This document shows, piece by piece, positions 46,593 through 55,016 of a stretch of DNA of 64,000 nucleotides (position 1 is the first letter of the stretch; every line of letters starts with the position of its first letter). The notes under the pieces were generated by a model. That model was not told where the DNA came from, ran no database searches, and was given only the letters and a program-made list of their open reading frames with translations. Both the position numbers and the translations under genes were made by a program. The stretch is from Pseudomonadota bacterium (GTDB lineage Bacteria > Pseudomonadota > Alphaproteobacteria > Rhizobiales > Rhizobiaceae): the NCBI GenBank assembly GCA_020161665.1, contig JAIUPA010000009.1:1-64000 (forward strand). Reading direction: 5' to 3'.

Positions 46593-46683
46593 CAAAGGGG
46601 GCTAGGTCGGAACCCGATCTTGCGAGGCCGAGGCATTTCCCTTCTAATGTCCGCCTCCCGCGAATGACAGAAAGACAACGCCC

Positions 46684-47370
46684 GTGCGTTACGCCCTCTA
46701 CTTCACGCCCGCCCAGGACGATCCGCTGACCGTTGCCGCCGCGCGCTGGCTGGGACGCGATGCCTTCTCCGGCGGACGGGTGGCACAGGGCGAGGAAGCA
46801 CCGCTTTCTGATGAAACGCTGCGCGAGGCGACTGCCGATCCGCGCCGCTACGGCTTCCACGCCACGCTGAAAGCGCCTTTTGAACTGAAGGCGGGATGTT
46901 CGCTTGCCGCCCTTGAGGAGGCTGTCGCGCTTCTGGCGGCGGAAACACGCGCCTTCACGCTGCCCCGTCTCGTCCTTGGCCGCCTCGGCCCGTTCTTCGC
47001 ACTCGTTCCGGGGGAACCGTCCCCTGCACTGCAAAGCTTTGCCGGTGAATGCGTGCGCCGGTTCGAGCCGTTCCGGGCGCCGCTTTCGGCGGCTGATCTG
47101 GCGCGGCGCAACCCGGAGAAGCTTCCCGCCCGTCAGCGCGACTATCTCGAAAGCTGGGGCTATCCTTATGTTTTCGACGAATTCCGTTTCCATATGACGC
47201 TCACCGGATCGCTGGAACCGGCGCTGGCCGAAGCGCTGGAACCGATCCTCAAGGCCCGCTTTGCCGCCTTTCTCGACAAGCCACTTCGCATAGACGGGGT
47301 GGCGCTGTTCATAGAGCCGGAACGTGGCCAGCCTTTCACCGTTCACCAATGGCTGCCGCTGGCCGCCTGA
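46684..47370 (+). CDS. 2H phosphoesterase-like phosphonate-operon protein (DUF1045)
   Basis: The 228-residue protein belongs to the DUF1045 family found in C-P lyase operons. Two histidine motifs of the 2H phosphoesterase fold are intact: His59 in FHATL and His170 in FHMTL. Such enzymes open cyclic phosphates or ligate RNA ends. Because phnP (cyclic ribose phosphate phosphodiesterase) is absent here, this protein may take over that step. It uses a GTG start, since no upstream ATG is in frame, and the ribosome-binding site is weak. phnM follows 23 bases later. Confidence 0.86.
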   Translation: MRYALYFTPAQDDPLTVAAARWLGRDAFSGGRVAQGEEAPLSDETLREATADPRRYGFHATLKAPFELKAGCSLAALEEAVALLAAETRAFTLPRLVLGRLGPFFALVPGEPSPALQSFAGECVRRFEPFRAPLSAADLARRNPEKLPARQRDYLESWGYPYVFDEFRFHMTLTGSLEPALAEALEPILKARFAAFLDKPLRIDGVALFIEPERGQPFTVHQWLPLAA

Positions 47371-47393
47371 AACTCCCGCAGGAAATCCCGCCC

Positions 47394-48533
47394 ATGTCTG
47401 CCGAACAGGTTTTCACCAATGCCCGTATCGTTCTCGCGAACGACGTGCTTCACGGAACCATCGTCCTTCGCGATGGCAAGATTGCCGATCTTTCCGAAGG
47501 CAAGACGACGACCGGCGAGGACTTCGACGGCGATTACGTCATTCCCGGCCTGATCGAGCTTCACACCGACCATCTGGAAACGCATTACTCGCCGCGCCCC
47601 AGCGTGCGCTGGAATCCGACGGCGGCTGTTCAGGCCCATGATGCGCAGATTGCCACCTCCGGCATCACCACCGTTTTCGATTGCCTGCGACTTGGCTCCG
47701 ACGAGGAAGGTGGTTTCCAGAAGGGCGAGATGCGCGAAATGGCCGACGCCATTCAGGCCGCCGAGCGTGACGACCGACTGCGCGCCGAGCACCTCATTCA
47801 CCTGCGCTGCGAAGTAGCCTCCAACGACGTGCTGGACCATTATTCCGATTTCACCGAAGACCCGCATGTGCGGCTTGTATCGCTGATGGACCATTCGCCG
47901 GGCCAGCGTCAGTTCCAGTCGATGGATCAGTACACCTTCTACTACAAGACCAAGCGCGGTCTGGACGACGTCGCCTTTGCCCGTTTCGTGGAACGTCGTC
48001 AGGCGCTTTCGGCGCAATATGCGGCGACGAACCGTGACACGCTGGCCAAATCCTGCGCCGAACGCGGCATTACGGTTGCCAGCCATGACGATGCGACCGT
48101 CGCCCATGTGGAAGAAGCCATTGGCCATGGCGTTCGCCTTGCCGAATTCCCGACGAGTTTTGAAGCCGCCAAGGCCTCGCATGGCGCGGGCATGAGCGTT
48201 TTGATGGGCGCTCCGAATGTGGTGCGCGGCAAGTCGCATTCCGGCAATATCGCGGCGCGTGATCTGGCCGAAATGGGTGTGCTCGACGTGCTGTCTTCCG
48301 ATTACGTCCCGTTCAGCCTGCTTTATGCGCCCTTCCTGCTGGCCGACCATGTCGAGGGCCTGTCGTTGCCCAAGGCGATTGCCATGGTGACCTCGACGCC
48401 CGCCCGCACCGTTTCGCTCAACGACCGGGGCAGCATCGCGACCGGCCTTCGCGCCGACGTGGTGCGCGTGCGCCGGGAAAATGGCGTGCCGGTGGTGCGC
48501 TCCGTCTGGCGCGAAGGAAAGCGGGTCGCCTGA
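47394..48533 (+). CDS. phnM: Alpha-D-ribose 1-methylphosphonate 5-triphosphate diphosphatase PhnM
   Basis: PhnM removes pyrophosphate from the ribose triphosphonate intermediate before C-P cleavage. The 379-residue amidohydrolase-superfamily enzyme has the metal motif ELHTDHLETH (His57, His60), VSLMDHSPGQRQF, ITVASHDDAT and MGAPNVVRGKSHSGN. AGGAAA lies 9 bases before the chosen ATG, and a longer frame reading into the previous gene is rejected. It overlaps phnN by one base. Confidence 0.95.
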   Translation: MSAEQVFTNARIVLANDVLHGTIVLRDGKIADLSEGKTTTGEDFDGDYVIPGLIELHTDHLETHYSPRPSVRWNPTAAVQAHDAQIATSGITTVFDCLRLGSDEEGGFQKGEMREMADAIQAAERDDRLRAEHLIHLRCEVASNDVLDHYSDFTEDPHVRLVSLMDHSPGQRQFQSMDQYTFYYKTKRGLDDVAFARFVERRQALSAQYAATNRDTLAKSCAERGITVASHDDATVAHVEEAIGHGVRLAEFPTSFEAAKASHGAGMSVLMGAPNVVRGKSHSGNIAARDLAEMGVLDVLSSDYVPFSLLYAPFLLADHVEGLSLPKAIAMVTSTPARTVSLNDRGSIATGLRADVVRVRRENGVPVVRSVWREGKRVA

Positions 48534-49111
48534 TGGAATGTCACGTGGCCAGCGGCGGCGGTATGATGATTGCCGTTGTCGGCCCCTCCGGGGTTGGCAA
48601 GGATACGCTGATGCGCGCGGCGGCCCTGCACTTCGCCAACCATGACCGCGTGTTCTTCGTGCGCCGTACGATTACCCGTGCTGCCGATTCCGGCGGTGAG
48701 GACCATCAGGGGGTCTCGCGCGAGACCTTCGATCAGATGGTGGCGGAGGATGCTTTTTCCGTCTGGTGGGGCGCGCATGGCCTGAAATATGGCGTGCCAC
48801 GCAGCGCCTGCGATGAAATGGCCAAGGGCCGCATTGCCGTTGTGAACGGCTCGCGGTCGGCGCTGGGCGTCTTTTCACGCGTCTTCACGCGCCTCAAGGT
48901 GATCTCGATCACCGCCCGCCCGGAGGTTCTCGCCGAACGGCTCGCCGCCCGTGGCCGTGAAAGCCGCGAAGACATCCTGAACCGACTGGCGCGGGCACCG
49001 GCGGCGCTTCCTGCCGGTCTCGATGTCGTGACCATCGACAACAGCGATGATCTCGACACGGCGCTGAAGGCGTTCATCACGGCGCTGGAAGAGGCGGTTG
49101 CCTCTTCCTGA
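48533..49111 (+). CDS. phnN: Ribose 1,5-bisphosphate phosphokinase PhnN
   Basis: PhnN phosphorylates ribose 1,5-bisphosphate to PRPP, returning the sugar carrier to metabolism. The 192-residue kinase has Walker A GPSGVGKDT (residues 17-25) and guanylate-kinase-like motifs RRTITRA and WWGAHGLKYGVP. It overlaps phnM by TGATG; a start at the MM ten residues later is possible. Its stop codon directly abuts the stop of the convergent polA with no spacer. Confidence 0.93.
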   Translation: MECHVASGGGMMIAVVGPSGVGKDTLMRAAALHFANHDRVFFVRRTITRAADSGGEDHQGVSRETFDQMVAEDAFSVWWGAHGLKYGVPRSACDEMAKGRIAVVNGSRSALGVFSRVFTRLKVISITARPEVLAERLAARGRESREDILNRLARAPAALPAGLDVVTIDNSDDLDTALKAFITALEEAVASS

Positions 49112-52084
49112 TCAATGCGCCTCGTCCCAGTTATGGGCGGCGCGGGCATCGACCTTCAACGGCACGCGCATATTGATGGCCGGCATGGCGGCCTCTTCCA
49201 TGGTGCGTGTGACGACGGACAGCGTCTCATCGACCGCCTCGTCCTCCACCTCGAAGATCAGTTCGTCATGGACCTGCAACAGCATGCGGGCCTTTTCAGC
49301 AAGCCCTGCCCCTTCCAACACACCTTCCATGCGGATCATGGCGCGGCGAATGACATCGGCCGCCGAGCCTTGAATCGGCGCATTGATGGCGGCGCGTTCA
49401 TTGAAGGCGCGCACCTGCGGATTGGATGAGCGGATTTCCGGGTAATAAACGCGGCGGCCGAAGATGGTTTCGACATAGCCGTTTTCGCGCGCCTCGGCCT
49501 TGGTCTTTTCCATGTAGTCGCGAATGCCGGGAAAGCGCTCGAAATAGCGCTTGATGTAATCCCCGGCTTCCGACCGCTCGATGGACAGCTGGTTGGCCAG
49601 ACCGAAGGCGGAAATGCCGTAGATGATGCCGAAATTGATGGCTTTGGCGCGGCGGCGCACTTCCGATGGCATGCCCTCCACCGGAACGCCGAACATTTCC
49701 GAGGCGGTCATGGCGTGAATGTCGATGCCATCTTCAAAGGCGCGGCGAAGCTGCGGAATATCGGCCACATGGGCGAGCACGCGCAGTTCAATCTGGCTGT
49801 AGTCCGCCGAGACCAGCTTGTGGCCGGGCGCGGCAATGAAAGCCGTCCTGATCTTGCGGCCTTCGGCGGTGCGTACCGGAATATTCTGAAGGTTTGGTTC
49901 AGACGACGAAAGGCGGCCCGTGGTGGTGGCGGCCAGCGAATAGGACGTATGAACGCGCTTCGTTTGCGGGTGAATGAAGCCCGGCAATGCATCGGTATAG
50001 GTGGACTTGAGCTTGGTCAGCTGGCGCCAGTCGACGATCTTGCGCGGCAGGTCGTGGCCCGTTGCAGCCAGATCCTCCAGCACCTGCGCCGAGGTGGACC
50101 ATTGGCCGGTCTTGGTCTTCGAGCCGCCGGGAAGGCCCATCTTGCCGAACAGAATATCACCCAATTGCTTCGGTGATCCGACGTTGAACGTCTCGCCTGC
50201 CAGTTCGTAAATCTCGGCCTCAAAGGCGGCGGCCTTCTGGGCAAGCTCGCCGGAGAGGCGCGAAAGAATCTGGCGATCCACCGAAATGCCACGCTCTTCC
50301 ATACGCGCCAGAACCGGCACCAGCGGGCGCTCCAGCCGCTCATAAACCGTGACCAGCCCTTGCGCCACCAGACGCGGCTTCAGGACATGCCACAGGCGCA
50401 GCGTCACATCAGCATCTTCCGCCGCATAGGCCGTGGCGCGGGCGATATCGACCATGTCAAAGGTCACACCCGCCTTGCCGGAACCGGCCACATCCTTGAA
50501 GGCAATCGGCGTATGGCCGAGCCAGCGCTCGGACAGCGCATCCATGCCATGCGAGCCGGTGCCTGCCTCCAGCACGTAGGACAGCAGCATCGTATCGTCG
50601 AAACCGGCGATCTCGATGCCCAGACGCTTCATCAGCAGGTAATCGTATTTGAGGTTCTGCGCGACCTTCAGAACGCTCGTGTCTTCGAGAAGCGGCTTGA
50701 GACGGGCGAGCGCCTGCTTCTCGGTGATCTGGCCTTCGACCAGACCGCCGCCGAGAAGATCGCCCGTGCCGCTCTTATGGCCAATCGGCACATAGCAGGC
50801 GCGGATCGTGGTGCCCGTTGCGTCCTTGGCGTTTTCGGCAATCGCCAGCGAAAAGCCGACCAGTTCGGCCTGCATCGGATCAAGCGAGGTGGTTTCCGTA
50901 TCAAAGGCCACGAGGCCGGTTTCCCGCGCCATGATGATCCAGGCGTCGAGCCGGTCGAGATCGCGCACCGTCTCGTAAGCGGTCGTATCAATGGGGCTAC
51001 CCAAGAAGGCGCTGGCGCGCGCTTCTGCCAGCGCTTGTGGTGTTGCCTCACCTTCGGCAGCGGCCGTGGCCACGGGCTTGGCGACCGCGCTTTCAGCCTT
51101 CGCGACCGGCGCATCGCCCTCGCCCACATCCGGGCCGTGGGCTTCAAGGCCGTGCTCCACCGTCACGTTCGCCGGTTCGATGGCGGCGGCATCGGCGCCG
51201 GTTGCCTCTGCCACGCGGCGGGTCAGCGAGGTGAACTCCATGGCCTTCAAGAAGGCGACAAGCTTCGGGCCATCCTGCGGTTCCAGCACCAGCGCATCCA
51301 GCGCCAGATCCAGCGGCACATCGGTCTTCAACGCCACAAGCTGGCGCGACAGACGGGCCTTTTCGGCATTCTCGATGATGTTTTCGCGGCGCTTCACCTG
51401 CTTGATTTCGCTGGCGCGGGCGAGAAGCGTATCGAGGTCGCCATATTCTTCCAGCAATTGCGCCGCCGTCTTCGGGCCGATGCCGGGTATGCCCGGAACG
51501 TTATCGACCGAATCGCCCGTCAGCGCCTGCAGGTCGATCATTTTTTCCGGCGGCACACCCCATTTCTCGATGACATCGGGAATACCGATCTGCTTGTCCT
51601 TCATGCTGTCATACATGTGGACGCGCGGGGTCACGAGCTGCATCAGGTCCTTGTCGGAGGAGACGATGGTGACTTCACCGCCCGCCGCCTCGGCCTGACG
51701 GGCATAGGTGGCGATAATATCGTCCGCCTCAAAGCCTTCCGTTTCGATGCAGGGCAGGTTGAAGGCGCGCGTCGCCTGACGGATCAGGCCGAACTGCGGC
51801 ACCAGCTCTTCGGGCGGCGCGGAGCGGTTGGCCTTGTATTCGGGGTAGATTTCCTTGCGGAAGGTCTTCGACGAATAATCGAAAATCACGGCGAAATGCG
51901 TGGGGGTGACACCGACCGAGGTATCGCGCGCATCGGTCAACAGCTTCCACAGCATGTTGCAGAAGCCGGACACGGCACCGACCGGCAGATTGTCGGATTT
52001 GCGGGTGAGCGGCGGCAGCGCGTGAAACGCGCGGAAGATGAAGCCGGAACCGTCGATGAGGAAGAGATGATCGCCATTTTTCAT
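49112..52084 (-). CDS. polA: DNA polymerase I
   Basis: The 990-residue polymerase functions in Okazaki-fragment processing and repair. It has a 5'-3' exonuclease domain (residues 1 to about 290, with DGSGFIFRAFHALPP and VDNVPGIPGIGPKTA), an Ala/Glu-rich linker, and a 3'-5' exonuclease domain with VAFDTETTSLDP. The polymerase domain has motif A SADYSQIELRVLAH, motif B RRRAKAINFGIIYG and motif C QVHDELIFEVE. The intact DxE motif suggests active proofreading. The start at MKNGDHLF is by family similarity; no clear ribosome-binding site is seen. Confidence 0.96.
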   Translation of the reverse strand: MKNGDHLFLIDGSGFIFRAFHALPPLTRKSDNLPVGAVSGFCNMLWKLLTDARDTSVGVTPTHFAVIFDYSSKTFRKEIYPEYKANRSAPPEELVPQFGLIRQATRAFNLPCIETEGFEADDIIATYARQAEAAGGEVTIVSSDKDLMQLVTPRVHMYDSMKDKQIGIPDVIEKWGVPPEKMIDLQALTGDSVDNVPGIPGIGPKTAAQLLEEYGDLDTLLARASEIKQVKRRENIIENAEKARLSRQLVALKTDVPLDLALDALVLEPQDGPKLVAFLKAMEFTSLTRRVAEATGADAAAIEPANVTVEHGLEAHGPDVGEGDAPVAKAESAVAKPVATAAAEGEATPQALAEARASAFLGSPIDTTAYETVRDLDRLDAWIIMARETGLVAFDTETTSLDPMQAELVGFSLAIAENAKDATGTTIRACYVPIGHKSGTGDLLGGGLVEGQITEKQALARLKPLLEDTSVLKVAQNLKYDYLLMKRLGIEIAGFDDTMLLSYVLEAGTGSHGMDALSERWLGHTPIAFKDVAGSGKAGVTFDMVDIARATAYAAEDADVTLRLWHVLKPRLVAQGLVTVYERLERPLVPVLARMEERGISVDRQILSRLSGELAQKAAAFEAEIYELAGETFNVGSPKQLGDILFGKMGLPGGSKTKTGQWSTSAQVLEDLAATGHDLPRKIVDWRQLTKLKSTYTDALPGFIHPQTKRVHTSYSLAATTTGRLSSSEPNLQNIPVRTAEGRKIRTAFIAAPGHKLVSADYSQIELRVLAHVADIPQLRRAFEDGIDIHAMTASEMFGVPVEGMPSEVRRRAKAINFGIIYGISAFGLANQLSIERSEAGDYIKRYFERFPGIRDYMEKTKAEARENGYVETIFGRRVYYPEIRSSNPQVRAFNERAAINAPIQGSAADVIRRAMIRMEGVLEGAGLAEKARMLLQVHDELIFEVEDEAVDETLSVVTRTMEEAAMPAINMRVPLKVDARAAHNWDEAH

Positions 52085-52214
52085 GGGGTGAATGGATACC
52101 CCGCACACCGCGTGGCGTCCACGCAAAACTTTGCGGACAATCCCGTCACGGGAACGTTACCGATTTGTAATCCGGGCTTCCCTTGAAATGCCGCAATTGG
52201 ACTATCATCTCTTC

Positions 52215-52361
52215 ACTCATAGGCGGCACCAATCACCGCTGACAGACTTGACGCAGGCCCGTCCCCCGCCGCGTCGAGCCGGATAAAGACCTTCCCCCTC
52301 TCCGGGTCTTTGTCCCTTTGCATAAGCCGCTACGATCTGCCCCCGGATCGTGGCGGCTTTT
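52215..52361 (+). ncRNA. Candidate AbcR/alpha-r15-type regulatory sRNA
   Basis: Three stem-loops follow one another on the plus strand. The first is CTTGACGC / GCGTCGAG (52247-52254, 52271-52278) with a C-rich loop. The second is AAAGACC / GGTCTTT (52285-52291, 52305-52311) with the CU-rich loop TTCCCCCTCTCC. The third is a terminator with arms AAGCCGC-T-ACGATC and GATCGT-G-GCGGCTT (52324-52337, 52346-52359) and TTTT. This three-hairpin layout with anti-Shine-Dalgarno loops between polA and a marR gene fits the rhizobial AbcR (alpha-r15) sRNAs, which repress ABC transporter mRNAs. CTATCAT (52202-52208) could be the -10 element; TTGAAA (52183-52188) lies rather close to it. The 5' end is approximate. 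Confidence 0.6.
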
Positions 52362-52420
52362 CGCATTTTCAGCCCATCCTTCCAGTTGTGCGGACCAAGG
52401 ATTCGTCCTATCCATCGCTC

Positions 52421-52852
52421 ATGGAGTTCAGCCGCACGGATTCAGCAGCTTATCTCGCCGGACAATTGGCGAAGATGTTCAGCCGCTCCCTTCAGGAGCG
52501 CTCGGCGAACCTCGGCTTTTCGCCCGGACAGTTTCCCGTGCTTCTGGAACTGTGGAGCGGCGACGGCATTACCCAGAAAGAACTGCTCGACCGGCTGGAA
52601 GTGGAGCAGGCCACGCTTGCCAACACCCTGTCGCGCATGGAGCGCGACGGTCTGATTGCGCGCAAGACCCACCCGTCCGACCGGCGCAAGCAGGTGATCC
52701 GCCTGACGGAAAAGGCCAATGCCATGCGCTCGGAGGCGATTATCGCCGCCACGCAAGCCGATGACGCGCTGTTTGCAGGGTTTCGCCGTTTCGAGCGCGA
52801 GCTTCTCCTCGAATATATCCGCCGCATTCTCGACAATGCGGCCAAGACCTGA
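52421..52852 (+). CDS. MarR-family transcriptional regulator
   Basis: The 143-residue regulator has a winged helix (about residues 35-100): ITQKELLDRLEVEQATLANTLSRMERDGLIARKTHPSDRRKQVIRLT. This includes the wing DRRKQ typical of MarR. The ATG at 52421 is chosen by family length. A longer frame would run through the terminator of the upstream sRNA and is rejected. Its target is unknown; an M20 peptidase gene follows after 53 bases. Confidence 0.86.
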   Translation: MEFSRTDSAAYLAGQLAKMFSRSLQERSANLGFSPGQFPVLLELWSGDGITQKELLDRLEVEQATLANTLSRMERDGLIARKTHPSDRRKQVIRLTEKANAMRSEAIIAATQADDALFAGFRRFERELLLEYIRRILDNAAKT

Positions 52853-52905
52853 TCCTGTAAGCCCCGCCAGGGTTACGCCCCCTTCCCCATGACATCGAGA
52901 CACCC

Positions 52906-54288
52906 ATGACCGATTTATCCGCTCTTCTCGACCACGCCGATTCCGAACTTGAGGCAAGCCTTGCCCGCCTGTTCGAGCTGTTGCGTATTCCCTCGATCTC
53001 AACGGACCCGGCCTACAAGCCGGAATGCCGCCGCGCCGCCGACTGGCTGGCCGCGCACCTGGTTTCGCTCGGCTTCACGGCCTCGGTGCGCGATACGCCC
53101 GGCCATCCGATGGTGGTGGGGCATCATGCGGGTGAGCGCGAAGATGCGCCGCATGTTTTGTTCTACGGCCATTACGATGTGCAGCCGGTTGACCCCATCG
53201 AGCTTTGGACGCGCGATCCCTTCGATCCGTCGATTGCCGATCTGGATGGCGCACGCAAGGTGATCACCGGGCGCGGCTCGTCCGACGACAAGGGCCAGTT
53301 GATGACGTTCCTTGAGGCATGCGCCGCCTACAAGGCTGTGAAGGGTGCACTTCCCTGCCGCGTGACCATTCTGTTCGAGGGTGAGGAAGAGTCCGGTTCG
53401 CCGTCGCTCAAGCCCTTCCTGATCGCCAATGCAGAGGAGCTGAAGGCCGACTACGCACTCGTCTGCGACACCGGCATGTGGGATAGCGACACCCCGGCGA
53501 TTGCCGCCTCTCTGCGCGGCCTTGTGGGTGAGGAATTCGTGGTGACGGCTGCCGACCGCGACCTGCATTCGGGCATGTTCGGGGGCGCTGCCGCCAACCC
53601 GATCCATATCGTTGCCGATATCTGCGCCGGTCTCCATGACGAGACGGGCCGCGTGACGCTCGATGGCTTTTACGAAGGCGTTGAAGAAACCCCGGCCAAT
53701 ATCAAGGCATCGTGGGACAAGCTTGGCCGCGATGCGGCGAGCTTCCTTGGTGAAGTGGGGCTTTCGCTGCCGTCCGGTGAAAAGGGCCGCTCGGTTCTTG
53801 AACTGACCTGGGCGCGTCCGACGGCAGAGGTCAACGGCATCATCGGTGGCTATACGGGTCAGGGCTTCAAGACCGTCATTCCGGGGCAGGCCTCGGCCAA
53901 GGTGTCGTTCCGCCTTGTCGGCAAGCAGAACCCGGCCGCTATCCGCGAAAGCTTCCGTGCCTATGTGCGGTCACGCCTGCCTGCCGATTGCTCGGTGGAG
54001 TTCCACGAGCATGGCGGCTCGCCCGCCATCCATCTCGGCTATGATTCGCCCGTGCTTCAGAAGGCGCAAAGCGCGCTGTCCGACGAATGGCCGAAGCCTG
54101 CCATCATGGTTGGCATGGGCGGGTCCATCCCGATTGTCGGTGATTTCCAGACGATGCTCGGCATGGAATCGCTGCTGGTCGGCTTCGGGCTTTCCGATGA
54201 CCGCATCCATTCGCCGAACGAAAAGTACGAGTTGAAGTCCTTCCACAAGGGCATCCGCTCGTGGATCCGCATTCTGGCGGCTCTCTAA
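52906..54288 (+). CDS. M20-family dipeptidase/metallopeptidase
   Basis: The 460-residue zinc peptidase of the M20 (carnosinase/DapE/ArgE-like) family probably cleaves dipeptides in the cytoplasm. Metal ligands are visible in FYGHYDVQPVD (His/Asp), GRGSSDDKGQ (Asp), FEGEEESGS (catalytic Glu pair), CDTG (Asp) and the C-terminal HSPNEKYEL (His). The lid domain spans about residues 200-360. No signal peptide is present. It follows marR and may be cotranscribed. Confidence 0.9.
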   Translation: MTDLSALLDHADSELEASLARLFELLRIPSISTDPAYKPECRRAADWLAAHLVSLGFTASVRDTPGHPMVVGHHAGEREDAPHVLFYGHYDVQPVDPIELWTRDPFDPSIADLDGARKVITGRGSSDDKGQLMTFLEACAAYKAVKGALPCRVTILFEGEEESGSPSLKPFLIANAEELKADYALVCDTGMWDSDTPAIAASLRGLVGEEFVVTAADRDLHSGMFGGAAANPIHIVADICAGLHDETGRVTLDGFYEGVEETPANIKASWDKLGRDAASFLGEVGLSLPSGEKGRSVLELTWARPTAEVNGIIGGYTGQGFKTVIPGQASAKVSFRLVGKQNPAAIRESFRAYVRSRLPADCSVEFHEHGGSPAIHLGYDSPVLQKAQSALSDEWPKPAIMVGMGGSIPIVGDFQTMLGMESLLVGFGLSDDRIHSPNEKYELKSFHKGIRSWIRILAAL

Positions 54289-54303
54289 GCTTGACGGGGT
54301 GCC

Positions 54304-54834
54304 TTACTTGAAGGCTTCGCCCGGATAGGCACCCCAGATTTCGCCTTGGCTGACCCAGCCCTCGGACCCTTCGGCTTCCGAGCGGCACCAGTCGCCGTTG
54401 CATTCCTTGATCTGGAAGATCACGCCCGGTTCGAGGCGTGCGGTGACGCTGGCCGAGGATTGCGGATCACGGCGCATATTGACGTAAATGCCCTGCCCAC
54501 GGCTTCGCATCCACGGAGCGGCGACAGCCGTGCGCTCGCCTGAAAGAAGCGTCTGATTGACCCAGCCCTCGGTGCCATCGGCATCGCGAATCTTGCGCCA
54601 GTTTTCGTATTCCTGAATAATTTCAACCGGAAGACCGGCACGGGTATACATCCATGTCACGGCATACTCGGTGCCCGGTCCGATGCGCAGATTGACGCGT
54701 TTGGACTTCAGGCTGACGAAGCGCGGCAGCGGCAGGCCGCTTGCGCCTTTGGCAGCCGTTTGCGCCATGGATTGCGCATGACATGCGAGGCCCAGGGCAA
54801 CGGCAAGGCAGGTGCGAAGTAGGGTGCGACGCAT
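54304..54834 (-). CDS. Secreted protein with two bacterial SH3 domains
   Basis: The 176-residue exported protein has a signal peptide (cleavage near SMA, residue 24) and two bacterial SH3-type repeats. The first is about residues 45-105 (RVNLRIGPGTEYAVTWMY, WRKIRDADGTEGWV) and the second about 110-170 (IYVNMRRDPQSSASVTARL, WCRSEAEGSEGWV). Such domains bind cell-wall components or proteins. GGAG precedes the chosen ATG. It is convergent with the peptidase gene, separated by 15 bases. Function is otherwise unknown. Confidence 0.85.
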   Translation of the reverse strand: MRRTLLRTCLAVALGLACHAQSMAQTAAKGASGLPLPRFVSLKSKRVNLRIGPGTEYAVTWMYTRAGLPVEIIQEYENWRKIRDADGTEGWVNQTLLSGERTAVAAPWMRSRGQGIYVNMRRDPQSSASVTARLEPGVIFQIKECNGDWCRSEAEGSEGWVSQGEIWGAYPGEAFK

Positions 54835-55016
54835 GCTTTTGTCTCCGGGTTCCTGCGAATTCAGCCCGCACTTGAAAGATGCGACCGCAAAACAGTTCGC
54901 TTGCATGCGAGTTTTGTTTGTCTTCCCCGGCGGGTCTGGTAGAAAACGGCCATCACGGCGTGATAATCGGTCATTCAGGTTAATGACCTCTAAAGATGAC
55001 AGGGCAGCGAAACGCG

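Noticed and set aside
52085..52214. Second tandem AbcR copy
   Set aside because: No second set of three hairpins or terminator is visible upstream of the first.
52310..52420. Upstream extension of the MarR protein
   Set aside because: It reads through the strong terminator hairpin of the sRNA and adds 37 residues not seen in the family.
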